Positions 17,664-26,824 of a stretch of 64,000 bases of DNA are shown piece after piece (positions within the stretch are counted from its first letter, which is position 1; every line of letters begins with the position of its first letter). A model generated the notes under the pieces. It did not search any database. It was not told where the DNA came from and saw only the letters and a list, made by a program, of their open reading frames with translations. Origin of the DNA: Prochlorococcus sp. MIT 0603 (GTDB taxonomy: Bacteria > Cyanobacteriota > Cyanobacteriia > PCC-6307 > Cyanobiaceae); NCBI RefSeq assembly GCF_000760215.1, contig NZ_JNAW01000004.1, forward strand, positions 248,001-312,000. The letters run 5' to 3'. A program made the position numbers and the translations under genes.

Positions 17664-19205
17664 GTGAACTTAACTATCCTAAAAACGAAATCTGATTTAG
17701 AAAAATGGAGGCAGCAACATTGTATTAATTTTGTCCCGACCATGGGAAGCCTGCATGAAGGGCATCAAAAACTAATTGCAGCAGCCAAAGATTCCTCGCA
17801 TGATCTTACTCCTAGGGTATTAGTCAGTATCTTTATCAACCCACTACAATTTGAGGAAAATGACGATTTCAAAGAATATCCAAGAAATTTAGCCAAAGAT
17901 TGTCAAAAAGCCTATGAAGCTGGAGCTGATGCCATTTGGGCACCCTCACTAAATACTATTTTCCCTAAAGGAAAAGAAGGACATTTCACATTAAAAGCCC
18001 CTAAATCACTTCAAAACCATTTATGTGGTGCTTATAGAAAAAATCATTTCGATGGAGTGGCAACAGTAGTTTTAAGGTTATTAAATCTTGTCCGTCCTCA
18101 AAAGATTTTTCTAGGTGAAAAAGATTGGCAGCAATTAATCATTCTTCGCCAATTAATTCGAGAAGTTGGACTCAATGTAGAAATCAAATCAATTGCAACT
18201 TTAAGAGACAAAGATGGTCTTCCCTATAGCTCCCGCAATTTATTACTAACACCTGAAGAAAGAGCTAAAGCTATTGCTTTGCCAGAGATAATGAAAAATG
18301 CGTCTCAAAAATTTCAATCTGGTCACGAGCTTGATCTCAAAAAATTAAAGTCATATTTAGAAAATAATGACTTAAGAGTTGAATATTTAGAAACAGTAGA
18401 TATGAAAAAATTAACGCCAGTAAATCATATAACAAGCAAGCTTTGCTTGCTTGCATCCGCAGTACATTGCGGAAAGACTCGTCTCATAGATCACACATTT
18501 TTAATGAAACGTAAACCAATCGTTGCTATTGATGGTCCAGCCGGTGCAGGAAAAAGCACAGTAACTAAAAAATTTGCTGAAAAGCTCGGCTTAATTTATT
18601 TAGATACAGGTGCTATGTATAGAGCTGTGACATGGTTGATTCAAAAAAAATCTATAGACCCAAATAACGAAAAAGATATGTTAGAGGCTTTAAAAAACTT
18701 AAGGCTTAATATTGACTTATCAGAAAATGGTGTTCAGCAAGTACTTCTTAATAACATAAATATCACCAATCAAATTCGTTCGCCAGAAATCACATCACAA
18801 GTTTCTTTAATATCATCAAAAGGTATTGTCCGAGAAATACTTACAGCTCAGCAACAATATATGGGAGAGAGAGGGGGAATAGTAGCTGAAGGAAGAGATA
18901 TAGGAACAGCTGTATTTCCTGATGCTGAATTAAAAGTTTTCCTTACGGCAAGTCCTCAAGAAAGAGCAAGGAGAAGAGCTATTGATTTAAAGAATCAAGG
19001 TTTTAGTGTGCCAAGTCTATTAGATCTAGAAGAACAAATTAAAGAAAGAGATTACATAGATAGTAATCGTAAAATAGCTCCTTTATTACAAGCAAAAGAC
19101 GCAAGGTTATTAATAACAGATGGAATGAATATAGATAAAGTTATCGAATCATTAATTACAATGTTTAGAGAAGAAATACCAGAAGAAATTTGGCCCTTAA
19201 AATGA
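17664..19205 (+). CDS. panC-cmk: bifunctional pantothenate synthetase / cytidylate kinase
   Basis: A natural fusion: residues 1 to about 280 are PanC, which joins pantoate and beta-alanine, and residues about 285-513 are CMP kinase. Seen in PanC: PTMGSLHEGH at 25-34 and NHFDGVATVVLRLLNLV; the KDGLPYSSRN element is present. Seen in Cmk: P-loop GPAGAGKST at 291-299, LDTGAMYRAVTWLI and EGRDIGTAVFPDA. The fusion is a known cyanobacterial trait. Start is GTG at 17664; no ATG is available nearby in frame. The 3' end overlaps the convergent phosphatase gene by nine bases. Confidence 0.95.
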   Translation: MNLTILKTKSDLEKWRQQHCINFVPTMGSLHEGHQKLIAAAKDSSHDLTPRVLVSIFINPLQFEENDDFKEYPRNLAKDCQKAYEAGADAIWAPSLNTIFPKGKEGHFTLKAPKSLQNHLCGAYRKNHFDGVATVVLRLLNLVRPQKIFLGEKDWQQLIILRQLIREVGLNVEIKSIATLRDKDGLPYSSRNLLLTPEERAKAIALPEIMKNASQKFQSGHELDLKKLKSYLENNDLRVEYLETVDMKKLTPVNHITSKLCLLASAVHCGKTRLIDHTFLMKRKPIVAIDGPAGAGKSTVTKKFAEKLGLIYLDTGAMYRAVTWLIQKKSIDPNNEKDMLEALKNLRLNIDLSENGVQQVLLNNINITNQIRSPEITSQVSLISSKGIVREILTAQQQYMGERGGIVAEGRDIGTAVFPDAELKVFLTASPQERARRRAIDLKNQGFSVPSLLDLEEQIKERDYIDSNRKIAPLLQAKDARLLITDGMNIDKVIESLITMFREEIPEEIWPLK

Positions 19206-19676
19206 ATTCTTCAGATCTATTATTAATCCATTTATAGCATCATCAAGCAGATCTAAAACCTGATTAAAGCCATTTTCACCTCCATAATATGGGTCAGGTA
19301 CCTCAAGAAGATTAGTATTCTGTGCATATTCAAGTAAAGGTATGATTTTTGCCTTAGATGTATTTTTAGAATCTATTGATAAAGACTTTACATCATTTAA
19401 ATTAGAATCATCCATTGTAAGAATTAAATCAAAACTCTCAAAATCATCTAATGAAATTTGTCTGGCTCTGCTTTCTATAGTAATTCCACGGTTCAATGCA
19501 GCATCTCTCATCCTCGAATCAGCCATTCTGCCGACATGCCAGCCTCCAGTACCTGCAGAATCAACATTAAAATCATCTTGCAAACCTTGTTCAGCTAATT
19601 TATATAAACATATTGCTTCTGCTGCAGGCGAGCGACAAATATTTCCGAGGCAAACAAACAAGATACTTCTTTTCAT
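19197..19676 (-). CDS. low-molecular-weight protein-tyrosine phosphatase
   Basis: Hydrolyses phosphotyrosine (or arsenate-reductase-like substrates) through a cysteine phosphate intermediate. In 159 residues: the P-loop VCLGNICRS with nucleophile C9 and R15 sits at the extreme N terminus as in this family, and the general acid loop reads EVPDPYYGG near residue 126. Family members in cyanobacteria have been linked to tyrosine dephosphorylation of phycobilisome or photosystem proteins; the target here is unknown. ATG at 19676, 9-base convergent overlap with panC-cmk. Confidence 0.93.
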   Translation of the reverse strand: MKRSILFVCLGNICRSPAAEAICLYKLAEQGLQDDFNVDSAGTGGWHVGRMADSRMRDAALNRGITIESRARQISLDDFESFDLILTMDDSNLNDVKSLSIDSKNTSKAKIIPLLEYAQNTNLLEVPDPYYGGENGFNQVLDLLDDAINGLIIDLKNSF

Positions 19677-19777
19677 GACGTATTATAAGATGATATTTAA
19701 TCTAGTTTTTTATTCTATAATAAAAAGCTAAATATAAGAAATGTAAAAAAAGATTCTATATATATAAACTTCTAAAC

Positions 19778-20554
19778 TTAATAGGGATTAAAAAGAACTT
19801 TATGAATGTACTCCTCAGTCCATTCCTTACCATAAAAACGACTAAGCATTGCCCTTGCTGGATCCTTTGTAGATCTATAATTTAAATAAGATATTTGTCC
19901 ATCTAAGATTTTCAATGAAATATCATCTGATACTCTTTCTGCATTCTTTAATAGTTTAATATAAAGAGAAAGATAATCTTTAAAAGCTGGTCTAATCACT
20001 TCATCAATAATTAGATCTGTACTCTTATCTAAAGGTAATCTTGTCCAAAGAAAACCAGGTGAAAAAAAAGGTTTAGCTTCCTTAGGTATTTCACCACCAA
20101 AAGGAAGCATAGATTGCCATTTGTGATGCAATGGTTTTAATAGTTCCCAAACATCTTGAGTATGGAAAGAATCATTTTTTAATGCTGGTTGCAAGTCTAA
20201 AGCCAAAAGATAACCATTCGGCAAAGTAACAAGATCCGCTCCAAAAAAAGGCAAGTTATAATTGCTAAAAGGATGAATTACTAAATTAAATACTGAAAAA
20301 GATTTTCCTCCATGCAAGCATGCGGCTCTGGCCTGTTTAATTTTATTAAATTTACACGCCCAAGTTGATATTTTAATCTCTCCTAAATCATTTAGCGACT
20401 TTGAAAGTACTTTATTGTATAGGAACTTATCAGGAATTGGATATTCTTCAAATTCAAAAATAGAGATTTGGTTAATCATATCTTCAAAAAATGGATTCCA
20501 AGTCCACCCATCTAAAGACAAAGGAGATAAGCTATTTTCTCTAATACTATTCAT
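19778..20554 (-). CDS. pebB: phycoerythrobilin:ferredoxin oxidoreductase
   Basis: Ferredoxin-dependent bilin reductase taking 15,16-dihydrobiliverdin to phycoerythrobilin. 258 residues, the PebB length. Seen: FGADLVTLPNGYLLALDLQP (substrate-pocket strand shared by this family), FFSPGFLWTRLP, and the C-terminal DPARAMLSRFYGKEWTEEYI block. It is the second gene of ho1-pebA-pebB order known from cyanobacteria and cyanophages; its ATG overlaps the pebA stop by one base (TAATG). Product supports phycoerythrin or a bilin-based role; no phycobiliprotein gene is in this window. Confidence 0.92.
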   Translation of the reverse strand: MNSIRENSLSPLSLDGWTWNPFFEDMINQISIFEFEEYPIPDKFLYNKVLSKSLNDLGEIKISTWACKFNKIKQARAACLHGGKSFSVFNLVIHPFSNYNLPFFGADLVTLPNGYLLALDLQPALKNDSFHTQDVWELLKPLHHKWQSMLPFGGEIPKEAKPFFSPGFLWTRLPLDKSTDLIIDEVIRPAFKDYLSLYIKLLKNAERVSDDISLKILDGQISYLNYRSTKDPARAMLSRFYGKEWTEEYIHKVLFNPY

Positions 20555-21267
20555 TAATCACTTTCTGGGAATAAGAAGTTATGCATAAAATCATCAGCCC
20601 ATTCTTCACCAAAATAACTTTTAAATAATCCATGAGCAGGATCTTTCTCTGCACTATATATATCATATTCTATTTGCAATTTCTTTACTTCTATAGGGCT
20701 TATCTTTATATATTCTAAATCATTATTTGAATCAATTTCCCAATATTTTTGCAAAAACTCATCTAGAATATTGGTTATAGGTTGACTCAAATTACTGCCA
20801 TTTCCACTGTAAAAGAGCACCCATGGAGAAAAATAATACGTTGAATCATATATGTGCATATTCTCTTGATTATTAAATTCCTTATAACGATTACTTAAGT
20901 CCTTAAGCCCTTGGAAATATTTAAGAAAATACTTCTCATTTTGAATGAGAGGTTGAAAATCAAGTACAGCTACCAATTTACCCTTGACACCAAACCAAAT
21001 AATATCTATTCCTAAAATTGGCTTATCATCAACATAATTAGGATAAGCGACCGAATTTAATACTTGTAACTTTTCACCTGCATCCATTCGGGTAATTCTC
21101 CATCTTCGAAAACCAGGCACGTCCCAAAGATAACTTTTCAAAACACAATCATTTTTTCTTGATAAGCATTCATCAAACTCAGGCTTGACTTTAATTTGGG
21201 TACCTCCATTTAAAATAAGGCTATCATTTGCTTTATTAAGCAATTCATCAAAAATAAATTTATTCAT
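20554..21267 (-). CDS. pebA: 15,16-dihydrobiliverdin:ferredoxin oxidoreductase
   Basis: Reduces biliverdin IXalpha at the 15,16 bond using ferredoxin, supplying PebB. 237 residues, the PebA length. Seen: ILGIDIIWFGVKGKLVAVLD followed by FQPL, YYFSPWVLFYSG, and the C-terminal DPAHGLFKSYFGEEWADDFM block shared with PebB. Assignment of A versus B rests on length, gene order and similarity of position to the ho1-pebA-pebB operon. 56 bases downstream of ho1 on the same strand. Confidence 0.9.
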   Translation of the reverse strand: MNKFIFDELLNKANDSLILNGGTQIKVKPEFDECLSRKNDCVLKSYLWDVPGFRRWRITRMDAGEKLQVLNSVAYPNYVDDKPILGIDIIWFGVKGKLVAVLDFQPLIQNEKYFLKYFQGLKDLSNRYKEFNNQENMHIYDSTYYFSPWVLFYSGNGSNLSQPITNILDEFLQKYWEIDSNNDLEYIKISPIEVKKLQIEYDIYSAEKDPAHGLFKSYFGEEWADDFMHNFLFPESD

Positions 21268-21323
21268 TCTAAAAAATATGCATTGTATTTAATCAATCCT
21301 TAGGAGAAGCATACTCTTAAACA

Positions 21324-22037
21324 TTAATTCGCTTCTGTGCTACCACGCCTAGTCCTACTAGTAAGAAATGAAAATAATAGTTTACCTATAGCTGCAATCA
21401 AATTACCCTCAAGCTCTTTAAACATATCCATGTTGTACTTAAATGATAGATTGGCTTCCTCTATAATTAAATCAGCTGTTGACTGATCAATAGGCAATTT
21501 ATCTAGTGTTTTACCATAATTAAGTTTAAACTTCTTTTGGTCATTAATTTCATCAAAATCATAGAATTTCAATCCATCATCGCCCTTTATATCCATAGCT
21601 TTTTGAGCTATTCTTCTTAAAATCTGACCTCCTGAAAGATCTCCTATATACCTCGTATAATGATGGGCTACTAATAATTCTGGTGAGGAATTTGCAATAT
21701 GATGTATACGCTCAACATAAGCCTTAGCTGATGAAGAAGTAATTAAAGTATCTTTCCAATATTCACCAAAGTAAAAACTTAGGTCTTTCTCAAGACTCTC
21801 GCGCCTATGTAATTGTGGAAACACAATCAAAGAGACAACAGGATGTTTCTCTGCGGAAAGTCTATTAATCTCAGCTTCCATTGCTGAATAAACAAGGTAT
21901 AGATCGGCAATTAATTTCCTATAAGTTGATTTATCTACAACTCCTTTTAAAAAACAAGTTACAAATCCAGTATTCTCAGCCATCGTATGAGACTTTTTTG
22001 TCCCTTCTCTAAGTTGTGTTGCAAGAGCTACTGGCAT
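21324..22037 (-). CDS. ho1: heme oxygenase
   Basis: Opens heme to biliverdin IXalpha, iron and CO using ferredoxin electrons. 237 residues. Seen: proximal heme ligand His17 in KKSHTMAENTGF, the distal helix YTRYIGDLSGGQILRRIA with its flexible GG pair, and the FYDFDEI stretch. Lies directly upstream of pebA/pebB on the same strand, giving a three-enzyme path from heme to phycoerythrobilin. ATG at 22037. Confidence 0.96.
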   Translation of the reverse strand: MPVALATQLREGTKKSHTMAENTGFVTCFLKGVVDKSTYRKLIADLYLVYSAMEAEINRLSAEKHPVVSLIVFPQLHRRESLEKDLSFYFGEYWKDTLITSSSAKAYVERIHHIANSSPELLVAHHYTRYIGDLSGGQILRRIAQKAMDIKGDDGLKFYDFDEINDQKKFKLNYGKTLDKLPIDQSTADLIIEEANLSFKYNMDMFKELEGNLIAAIGKLLFSFLTSRTRRGSTEAN

Positions 22038-22110
22038 CAGAAAACTAGCAAGAGGGCTTACTTAAAAGTCTATTCCTACTCTAATAAGCTTTTGAAGGAA
22101 AAGGAAAAGA

Positions 22111-22542
22111 TCAACAAACTGAATCTGAACGGAACAGAGTGAATAAATCACGGCACAGAGAATGCAATTGATCTCTTATAAGAGGCTGTGGCAAATGAGA
22201 ACCGGTTGGCTTCCAATCACCCAATGTTGAAAGTCGCCATCTTTCACCATCAAAACTTATACCTCTAATGATTACACCCAATAAGCGAGGTAAGTCCATC
22301 GAATTATCTTTTCGAACTTTTAGTTGTATCAAAAGACTCCTGCATTGCAAACTTGGAGTCCAACCAGGAAAATAAAACGCCAAATCAAGGCTATCTTCAT
22401 CAAACCAGAATTCAGTATCAGGGTCTTCTCTCCAAGGACTGAAATTGATTGATGCAGCAGGAAAATATTTTTTAACCAAAGTTCCTGCAGAAGCGAGAGT
22501 CTGAGCAAACACAATAGTCCTCACTTCATTAGCAGCATTCAA
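22111..22542 (-). CDS. conserved hypothetical protein
   Basis: Up to 143 residues. The first in-frame start is TTG at 22542, right after a stop codon; a GTG at 22524 is an alternative, so the N terminus is uncertain. The protein is soluble, with tryptophan-rich segments (INFSPWREDPDTEFWFD, FYFPGWTPSLQCRSLL, RWRLSTLGDWKPTG) that suggest a small beta-rich fold. I recall it only as a conserved unknown of marine cyanobacteria. It is on the ho1 strand, 73 bases upstream of ho1, and divergent from icd. Confidence 0.72.
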   Translation of the reverse strand: MNAANEVRTIVFAQTLASAGTLVKKYFPAASINFSPWREDPDTEFWFDEDSLDLAFYFPGWTPSLQCRSLLIQLKVRKDNSMDLPRLLGVIIRGISFDGERWRLSTLGDWKPTGSHLPQPLIRDQLHSLCRDLFTLFRSDSVC

Positions 22543-22705
22543 TTAAAAACCTCATCATTAAAACTGAACATGCCACGCAAATGAGTTGAATGCACGGAGT
22601 AAGCAAAACTATTAAAGATGCGTTTTGAAATGCGGATTTTTTCAAACATGTGCGAAAAAGTCATATTCTCTAGAAATAGACAAATCCTGAGCAACTTCAT
22701 TTTAA

Positions 22706-24130
22706 ATGGATAATTTTGAAAGAATCTCCAGACCAACCAAAGGAGAAAAGATTCTATTCAAAAATGGGTTGCCCATCGTTCCTGATAATCCAATAATCCC
22801 TTATATCAGAGGAGATGGAACTGGGGTCGATATCTGGCCTGCTACTCAAAAAGTAATTGATAAAGCTTTAGAAAAAGCATATGGGGATAAAAGAAAAATT
22901 GAATGGTTCAAGATTTATGCTGGTGATGAAGCATGTGAACTATATGGAACCTACCAATATCTTCCACAGGACACTATACAAGCAATTCGAGAATATGGAG
23001 TAGCAATAAAAGGACCATTAACAACACCAATTGGAGGAGGAATCAGATCCTTAAATGTTGCTCTAAGGCAAATATTTGACCTTTATAGTTGTGTTCGTCC
23101 CTGCACTTATTATAAAGGGACTCCCAGCCCTCACAAATATCCTGAAAACTTAGATGTAATTGTTTATCGTGAAAATACAGAAGATATTTATATTGGAATT
23201 GAATGGGAAGCAAATGATCAAATAGGTAAGAATCTAATAGATCATATAAATAACAAAGTTATTCCTTCTAGCCCAACAATTAAAAATCGAAAAATAGCTG
23301 AAGGATCAGGAATTGGAATCAAACCAGTTAGTAAGAATGGTAGTCAAAGACATATACGTAGAGCAATACAACATGCATTAAATCTCAAAGGTAATAAACG
23401 TCATGTAACTTTGGTTCATAAAGGTAATATCATGAAATTTACTGAAGGAGCATTTCGTGATTGGGGATATGAATTAGCCACTAATGAATTTAGAGATGAA
23501 TGTATAACTGAAAGAGAGAGCTGGATTCTATCTAATCTATACAATAATCCTGAATTAAGCATTGAAAATAATGCTAAAAAGATTGATCCTGGATTTGATA
23601 CCTTAACTAATGAGAAAAAAAATATTATCTGCAATGAAGTCCGCTCAGTAATTGAAAAGATTTCCCAAACTCATGGTAATAATCAATGGAAGAAAATGGT
23701 TTTAATAGATGACAGAATCGCTGATAGCATCTTTCAACAAATTCAAACCAGGCCTCAGGAATATTCAATATTAGCAACCCTCAATCTTAATGGTGACTAT
23801 ATTTCAGATGCAGCTGCAGCAATTGTTGGAGGCTTGGGAATGGCTCCAGGAGCAAATATTGGAGATGAAGCTGCAATATTTGAGGCCACCCATGGAACTG
23901 CTCCAAAGCATGCTGGTCTTGATAAAATCAATCCAGGTTCAGTTATTTTAAGTGGGGTTATGATGCTCCAATTCTTAGGCTGGGATGAAGCAGCAAAGCT
24001 AATTACAAAAGGGCTAAGTCAATCAATTTCAGATAAAAAAGTAACCTATGACCTGGCAAGGCTGATGGATCCACCTGAAGAACCTTTAAGTTGTAGTGAA
24101 TTTGCCAATGCCATAATCGAAAGATTCTAA
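22706..24130 (+). CDS. icd: isocitrate dehydrogenase, NADP-dependent
   Basis: Oxidatively decarboxylates isocitrate to 2-oxoglutarate, the carbon skeleton for ammonium assimilation and the nitrogen signal in cyanobacteria. 474 residues, the usual length with the cyanobacterial insertion near 190-330. Seen: KGPLTTPIGGGIRSLNVALR with the substrate Ser and Arg residues, YRENTEDIYIGIEW, NLNGDYISDAAAAIVGGLG and FEATHGTAPKHAGLDKINPG. ATG at 22706; convergent with the next gene, 21 bases apart. Confidence 0.96.
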   Translation: MDNFERISRPTKGEKILFKNGLPIVPDNPIIPYIRGDGTGVDIWPATQKVIDKALEKAYGDKRKIEWFKIYAGDEACELYGTYQYLPQDTIQAIREYGVAIKGPLTTPIGGGIRSLNVALRQIFDLYSCVRPCTYYKGTPSPHKYPENLDVIVYRENTEDIYIGIEWEANDQIGKNLIDHINNKVIPSSPTIKNRKIAEGSGIGIKPVSKNGSQRHIRRAIQHALNLKGNKRHVTLVHKGNIMKFTEGAFRDWGYELATNEFRDECITERESWILSNLYNNPELSIENNAKKIDPGFDTLTNEKKNIICNEVRSVIEKISQTHGNNQWKKMVLIDDRIADSIFQQIQTRPQEYSILATLNLNGDYISDAAAAIVGGLGMAPGANIGDEAAIFEATHGTAPKHAGLDKINPGSVILSGVMMLQFLGWDEAAKLITKGLSQSISDKKVTYDLARLMDPPEEPLSCSEFANAIIERF

Positions 24131-24151
24131 TGTTATTTAAATAGTATGTAT

Positions 24152-25504
24152 TCATATTGAATCCATCAAATTCCACACTTTAAAAAGAGTTGTTTTATCA
24201 CCTAGATTGCCAGGAAAAGTAATTATAGGCAATTCTGGTTGATTCTGATTATCAGAGGCTACAACAGATAAACCAGGTATAATCTGACCTCTTAAATTTA
24301 CAGAAGATAAACCTAAGCCTCGAGTAAGAAGAATATGTGTTGTAATTCCACCTTTACTAATTATATAACCTAGTTTATTAGAAATTTTGCTTATTAAATC
24401 ACTCATCAATTCCGCTAAGTAAATCCCAAACTGCATTCTATTTTCATTCGAAGAGAAAACAAATTCTCCTCTACTGGAATATAAAACAGGGGTCTTTCGC
24501 ATTTCAATGATATCTAATAGTTTTTTTAAGAAATTTTTTTTAAGTTCAGACAAGTAGACTTCATTATCATCTTTTTGTGCAATAGATGCGATTTTCTCCA
24601 CAGGTAGCTCAACTCCTAAACAAGAGCTGTTTTGGAATAAATATTCCAGTTGATCATCAGCTAATTGAACATGGGAGCCAACTAAAATCAAGCCTGGCTT
24701 TAAACATCCTAATTGATCTCTAATCCTTAAAGAAGAAAAATCTTTAAATGAATTATTTGCTGAGTAAATTTCTGATAATGAATTAATTAAACTAGCTGAA
24801 GATCTAAAGAGGAATCTTTTCTCATTCATTAAATACTTTATTGCAGATGAAAATGCATCCAAATCTATCGCAATTTCAGCATCAACAATCACTGAATGAT
24901 TAGATGATAAAGCTGAAAGATAATTCCTTAAAGCAAACATTCCTTCCAAACTATAACTTGCTTCCTTTAATTGTTTAATTGAAATATTTTTTACCTTATT
25001 TGAATTAATTTCACCGTTACTTTTATACTCCAAAAAATAAGGCAAAAAACTTGTTGAATATCCAAAAATTTTATCTTTAGCAAAAATAGATCTATGAACT
25101 GGTTTTCCATCCAAAAGATGAGTTCCATCAACAGTAGTTCTCCCACCTTCAAAAAATGCGGGAACATGAAACGTTGCATCAAAAGGTCCTAGCTCTTGAT
25201 TAATAACTTTTGGTTCTAAAGTCCAATGACCCCTTAAAGTTGAGTCGCCTCTGCTTACAAAAATGATATCTTCATATCTATAATTATTTTCTTGTATAAC
25301 TTCCTTTAATATTTGACAAATCTCTCTAAGCTTATGCTCTGCTATCTTTGGTGATAAAGATCTTGTATTAGTTAATATAAACAGCAATGGTGAGATATTA
25401 TTCATTGCATTAGTTAATATCTCTTTATTCCATCTCAATAACAATTGGCATCCATATACAGTTTGAGAGCCAGTAGGATCATCATCGAATACAACAATCT
25501 TCAT
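24152..25504 (-). CDS. four-carbon acid sugar kinase family protein (DUF1537)
   Basis: Members phosphorylate four-carbon acid sugars such as erythronate or threonate. In 450 residues: N-terminal DDDPTGSQTVYGCQ, where the DDDPTG motif marks the family; a FVSRGDSTLRGHW segment that binds substrate; and the C-terminal kinase half with YIISKGGITTHILLTRGLG and VTFPGNLGD-like end (ITFPGNLGDK). The partner genes these kinases normally have (a PdxA-like dehydrogenase and an aldolase) are not beside it; instead two hydroxy-acid oxidoreductases follow upstream. Substrate unknown. Confidence 0.82.
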   Translation of the reverse strand: MKIVVFDDDPTGSQTVYGCQLLLRWNKEILTNAMNNISPLLFILTNTRSLSPKIAEHKLREICQILKEVIQENNYRYEDIIFVSRGDSTLRGHWTLEPKVINQELGPFDATFHVPAFFEGGRTTVDGTHLLDGKPVHRSIFAKDKIFGYSTSFLPYFLEYKSNGEINSNKVKNISIKQLKEASYSLEGMFALRNYLSALSSNHSVIVDAEIAIDLDAFSSAIKYLMNEKRFLFRSSASLINSLSEIYSANNSFKDFSSLRIRDQLGCLKPGLILVGSHVQLADDQLEYLFQNSSCLGVELPVEKIASIAQKDDNEVYLSELKKNFLKKLLDIIEMRKTPVLYSSRGEFVFSSNENRMQFGIYLAELMSDLISKISNKLGYIISKGGITTHILLTRGLGLSSVNLRGQIIPGLSVVASDNQNQPELPIITFPGNLGDKTTLFKVWNLMDSI

Positions 25505-25543
25505 TAAATAATCTTCATAAATATTGAATTATAAAATAAATTA

Positions 25544-26716
25544 TTAAGTCCAATTATCAGGAATTGTTATATAAGATTGATTCAAATCATTGACTGAACT
25601 ACATCCTAACAGTTTCATAGTACGTAATACATCTGTTTTAAGAATCTCAATTGCTCTTGCTACTCCTGGACCACCTGCAGCTCCTAATCCGTAAGCATAT
25701 GCTCTACCAATTAAAACACCGTTTGCTCCTAAACATAAAGCTTTAACAACATCACTTCCCCGTCTAATTCCACCATCTAATAAAACATCTATTTTCCCAT
25801 TTACAGCTTTTACAACTTCTGGAAGAACACGAATAGTGGGAGCGACACTGTCTAATTGACGAGCACCATGGTTTGAAACAACGACGGCATCAACGCCCAA
25901 ATCAATTGCCTTTTTTGCATCATCTCCAATATGAACGCCTTTGACAACAATTTTCCCTTGCCAAGCTTCCTTAATCCATTTCAAATCCTCCCAAGTTACA
26001 ACTGAAGCCTCTAAAGCTGGGCCGATTTCTGTATAACCCATAGGTCCAGAGTCAAGCTCAACATTAGGAAAACTCATTAATCCTCCATCAGACAACCATT
26101 GAGTCATCCAACAAGGCTTGACCAAGATCTGAGCAAGATAAGGAAACATCTTGACTGGATTTCTTGATAGCAATTCCTTAGTTCCATTACGTAAATCACG
26201 TTCGCGTAATCCAGAGACAGGGGTATCAATAGTTACGACTATTGCTGAAAAACCTGCCGATTTGGCTCGCTCAATTGTTTTTAATGCTACATCTCTTCCT
26301 CCAAGTAAATACAACTGATACCAAGCTGGACAAGAAGTTGCTTGCTTCACTTCTTCTAAACGACATCCCGACAAAGTCGAAAGGGTATAGCCTGTACCTG
26401 CAACACCAGCCTCGCGAGAAGCAACAATTTCACCTTTTGGATAAAACAAGCGGCTACTCCCAACCGGGGCTAGTAAAAAAGGAAGTTGAAATTTCTGGTC
26501 CAGTACAGAAATGCCTAAATCAGTAGTGGGAGTAGCAACAGCGCATCTTGGTCGAAACAATATTTCATTAAAGGCTGTGCAATTCTCATCCAAAGTTTGC
26601 TCTCTATCTGCACCACTATCGATATAGTCAAAGACCATTCTTGGTAAACGTTTTTTTGCTAATAACCTCAGATCACTAATATTTACTACTGCAGGTGATG
26701 AAACATTTGCTGCCAT
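25544..26716 (-). CDS. FMN-dependent alpha-hydroxy-acid oxidase/dehydrogenase (LldD/GOX family)
   Basis: Oxidises an L-2-hydroxy acid (lactate or glycolate) to the 2-oxo acid with FMN. 390 residues, a TIM barrel. Seen: RMVFDYIDSGADRE with the substrate Tyr, LAPVGSSRLFYP, WYQLYL, IVVKGVHIGDD with the conserved Lys, catalytic His283 in VVSNHGARQLD with the following Arg, and the phosphate-binding GGIRRGSDVVKAL / GRAYAYGLG loops. All catalytic residues look intact. Lactate versus glycolate cannot be told from these motifs. 39 bases upstream of the kinase gene on the same strand. Confidence 0.88.
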   Translation of the reverse strand: MAANVSSPAVVNISDLRLLAKKRLPRMVFDYIDSGADREQTLDENCTAFNEILFRPRCAVATPTTDLGISVLDQKFQLPFLLAPVGSSRLFYPKGEIVASREAGVAGTGYTLSTLSGCRLEEVKQATSCPAWYQLYLLGGRDVALKTIERAKSAGFSAIVVTIDTPVSGLRERDLRNGTKELLSRNPVKMFPYLAQILVKPCWMTQWLSDGGLMSFPNVELDSGPMGYTEIGPALEASVVTWEDLKWIKEAWQGKIVVKGVHIGDDAKKAIDLGVDAVVVSNHGARQLDSVAPTIRVLPEVVKAVNGKIDVLLDGGIRRGSDVVKALCLGANGVLIGRAYAYGLGAAGGPGVARAIEILKTDVLRTMKLLGCSSVNDLNQSYITIPDNWT

Positions 26717-26824
26717 AATAAAAAGATCAACCCTAGTAAGTTAATTTCATCTTAAAAGATAAAGGGTCATATTAAAAAATTATAAATATGGAAGTAATAT
26801 AAATTCAATTAGACTTTTTAAATC

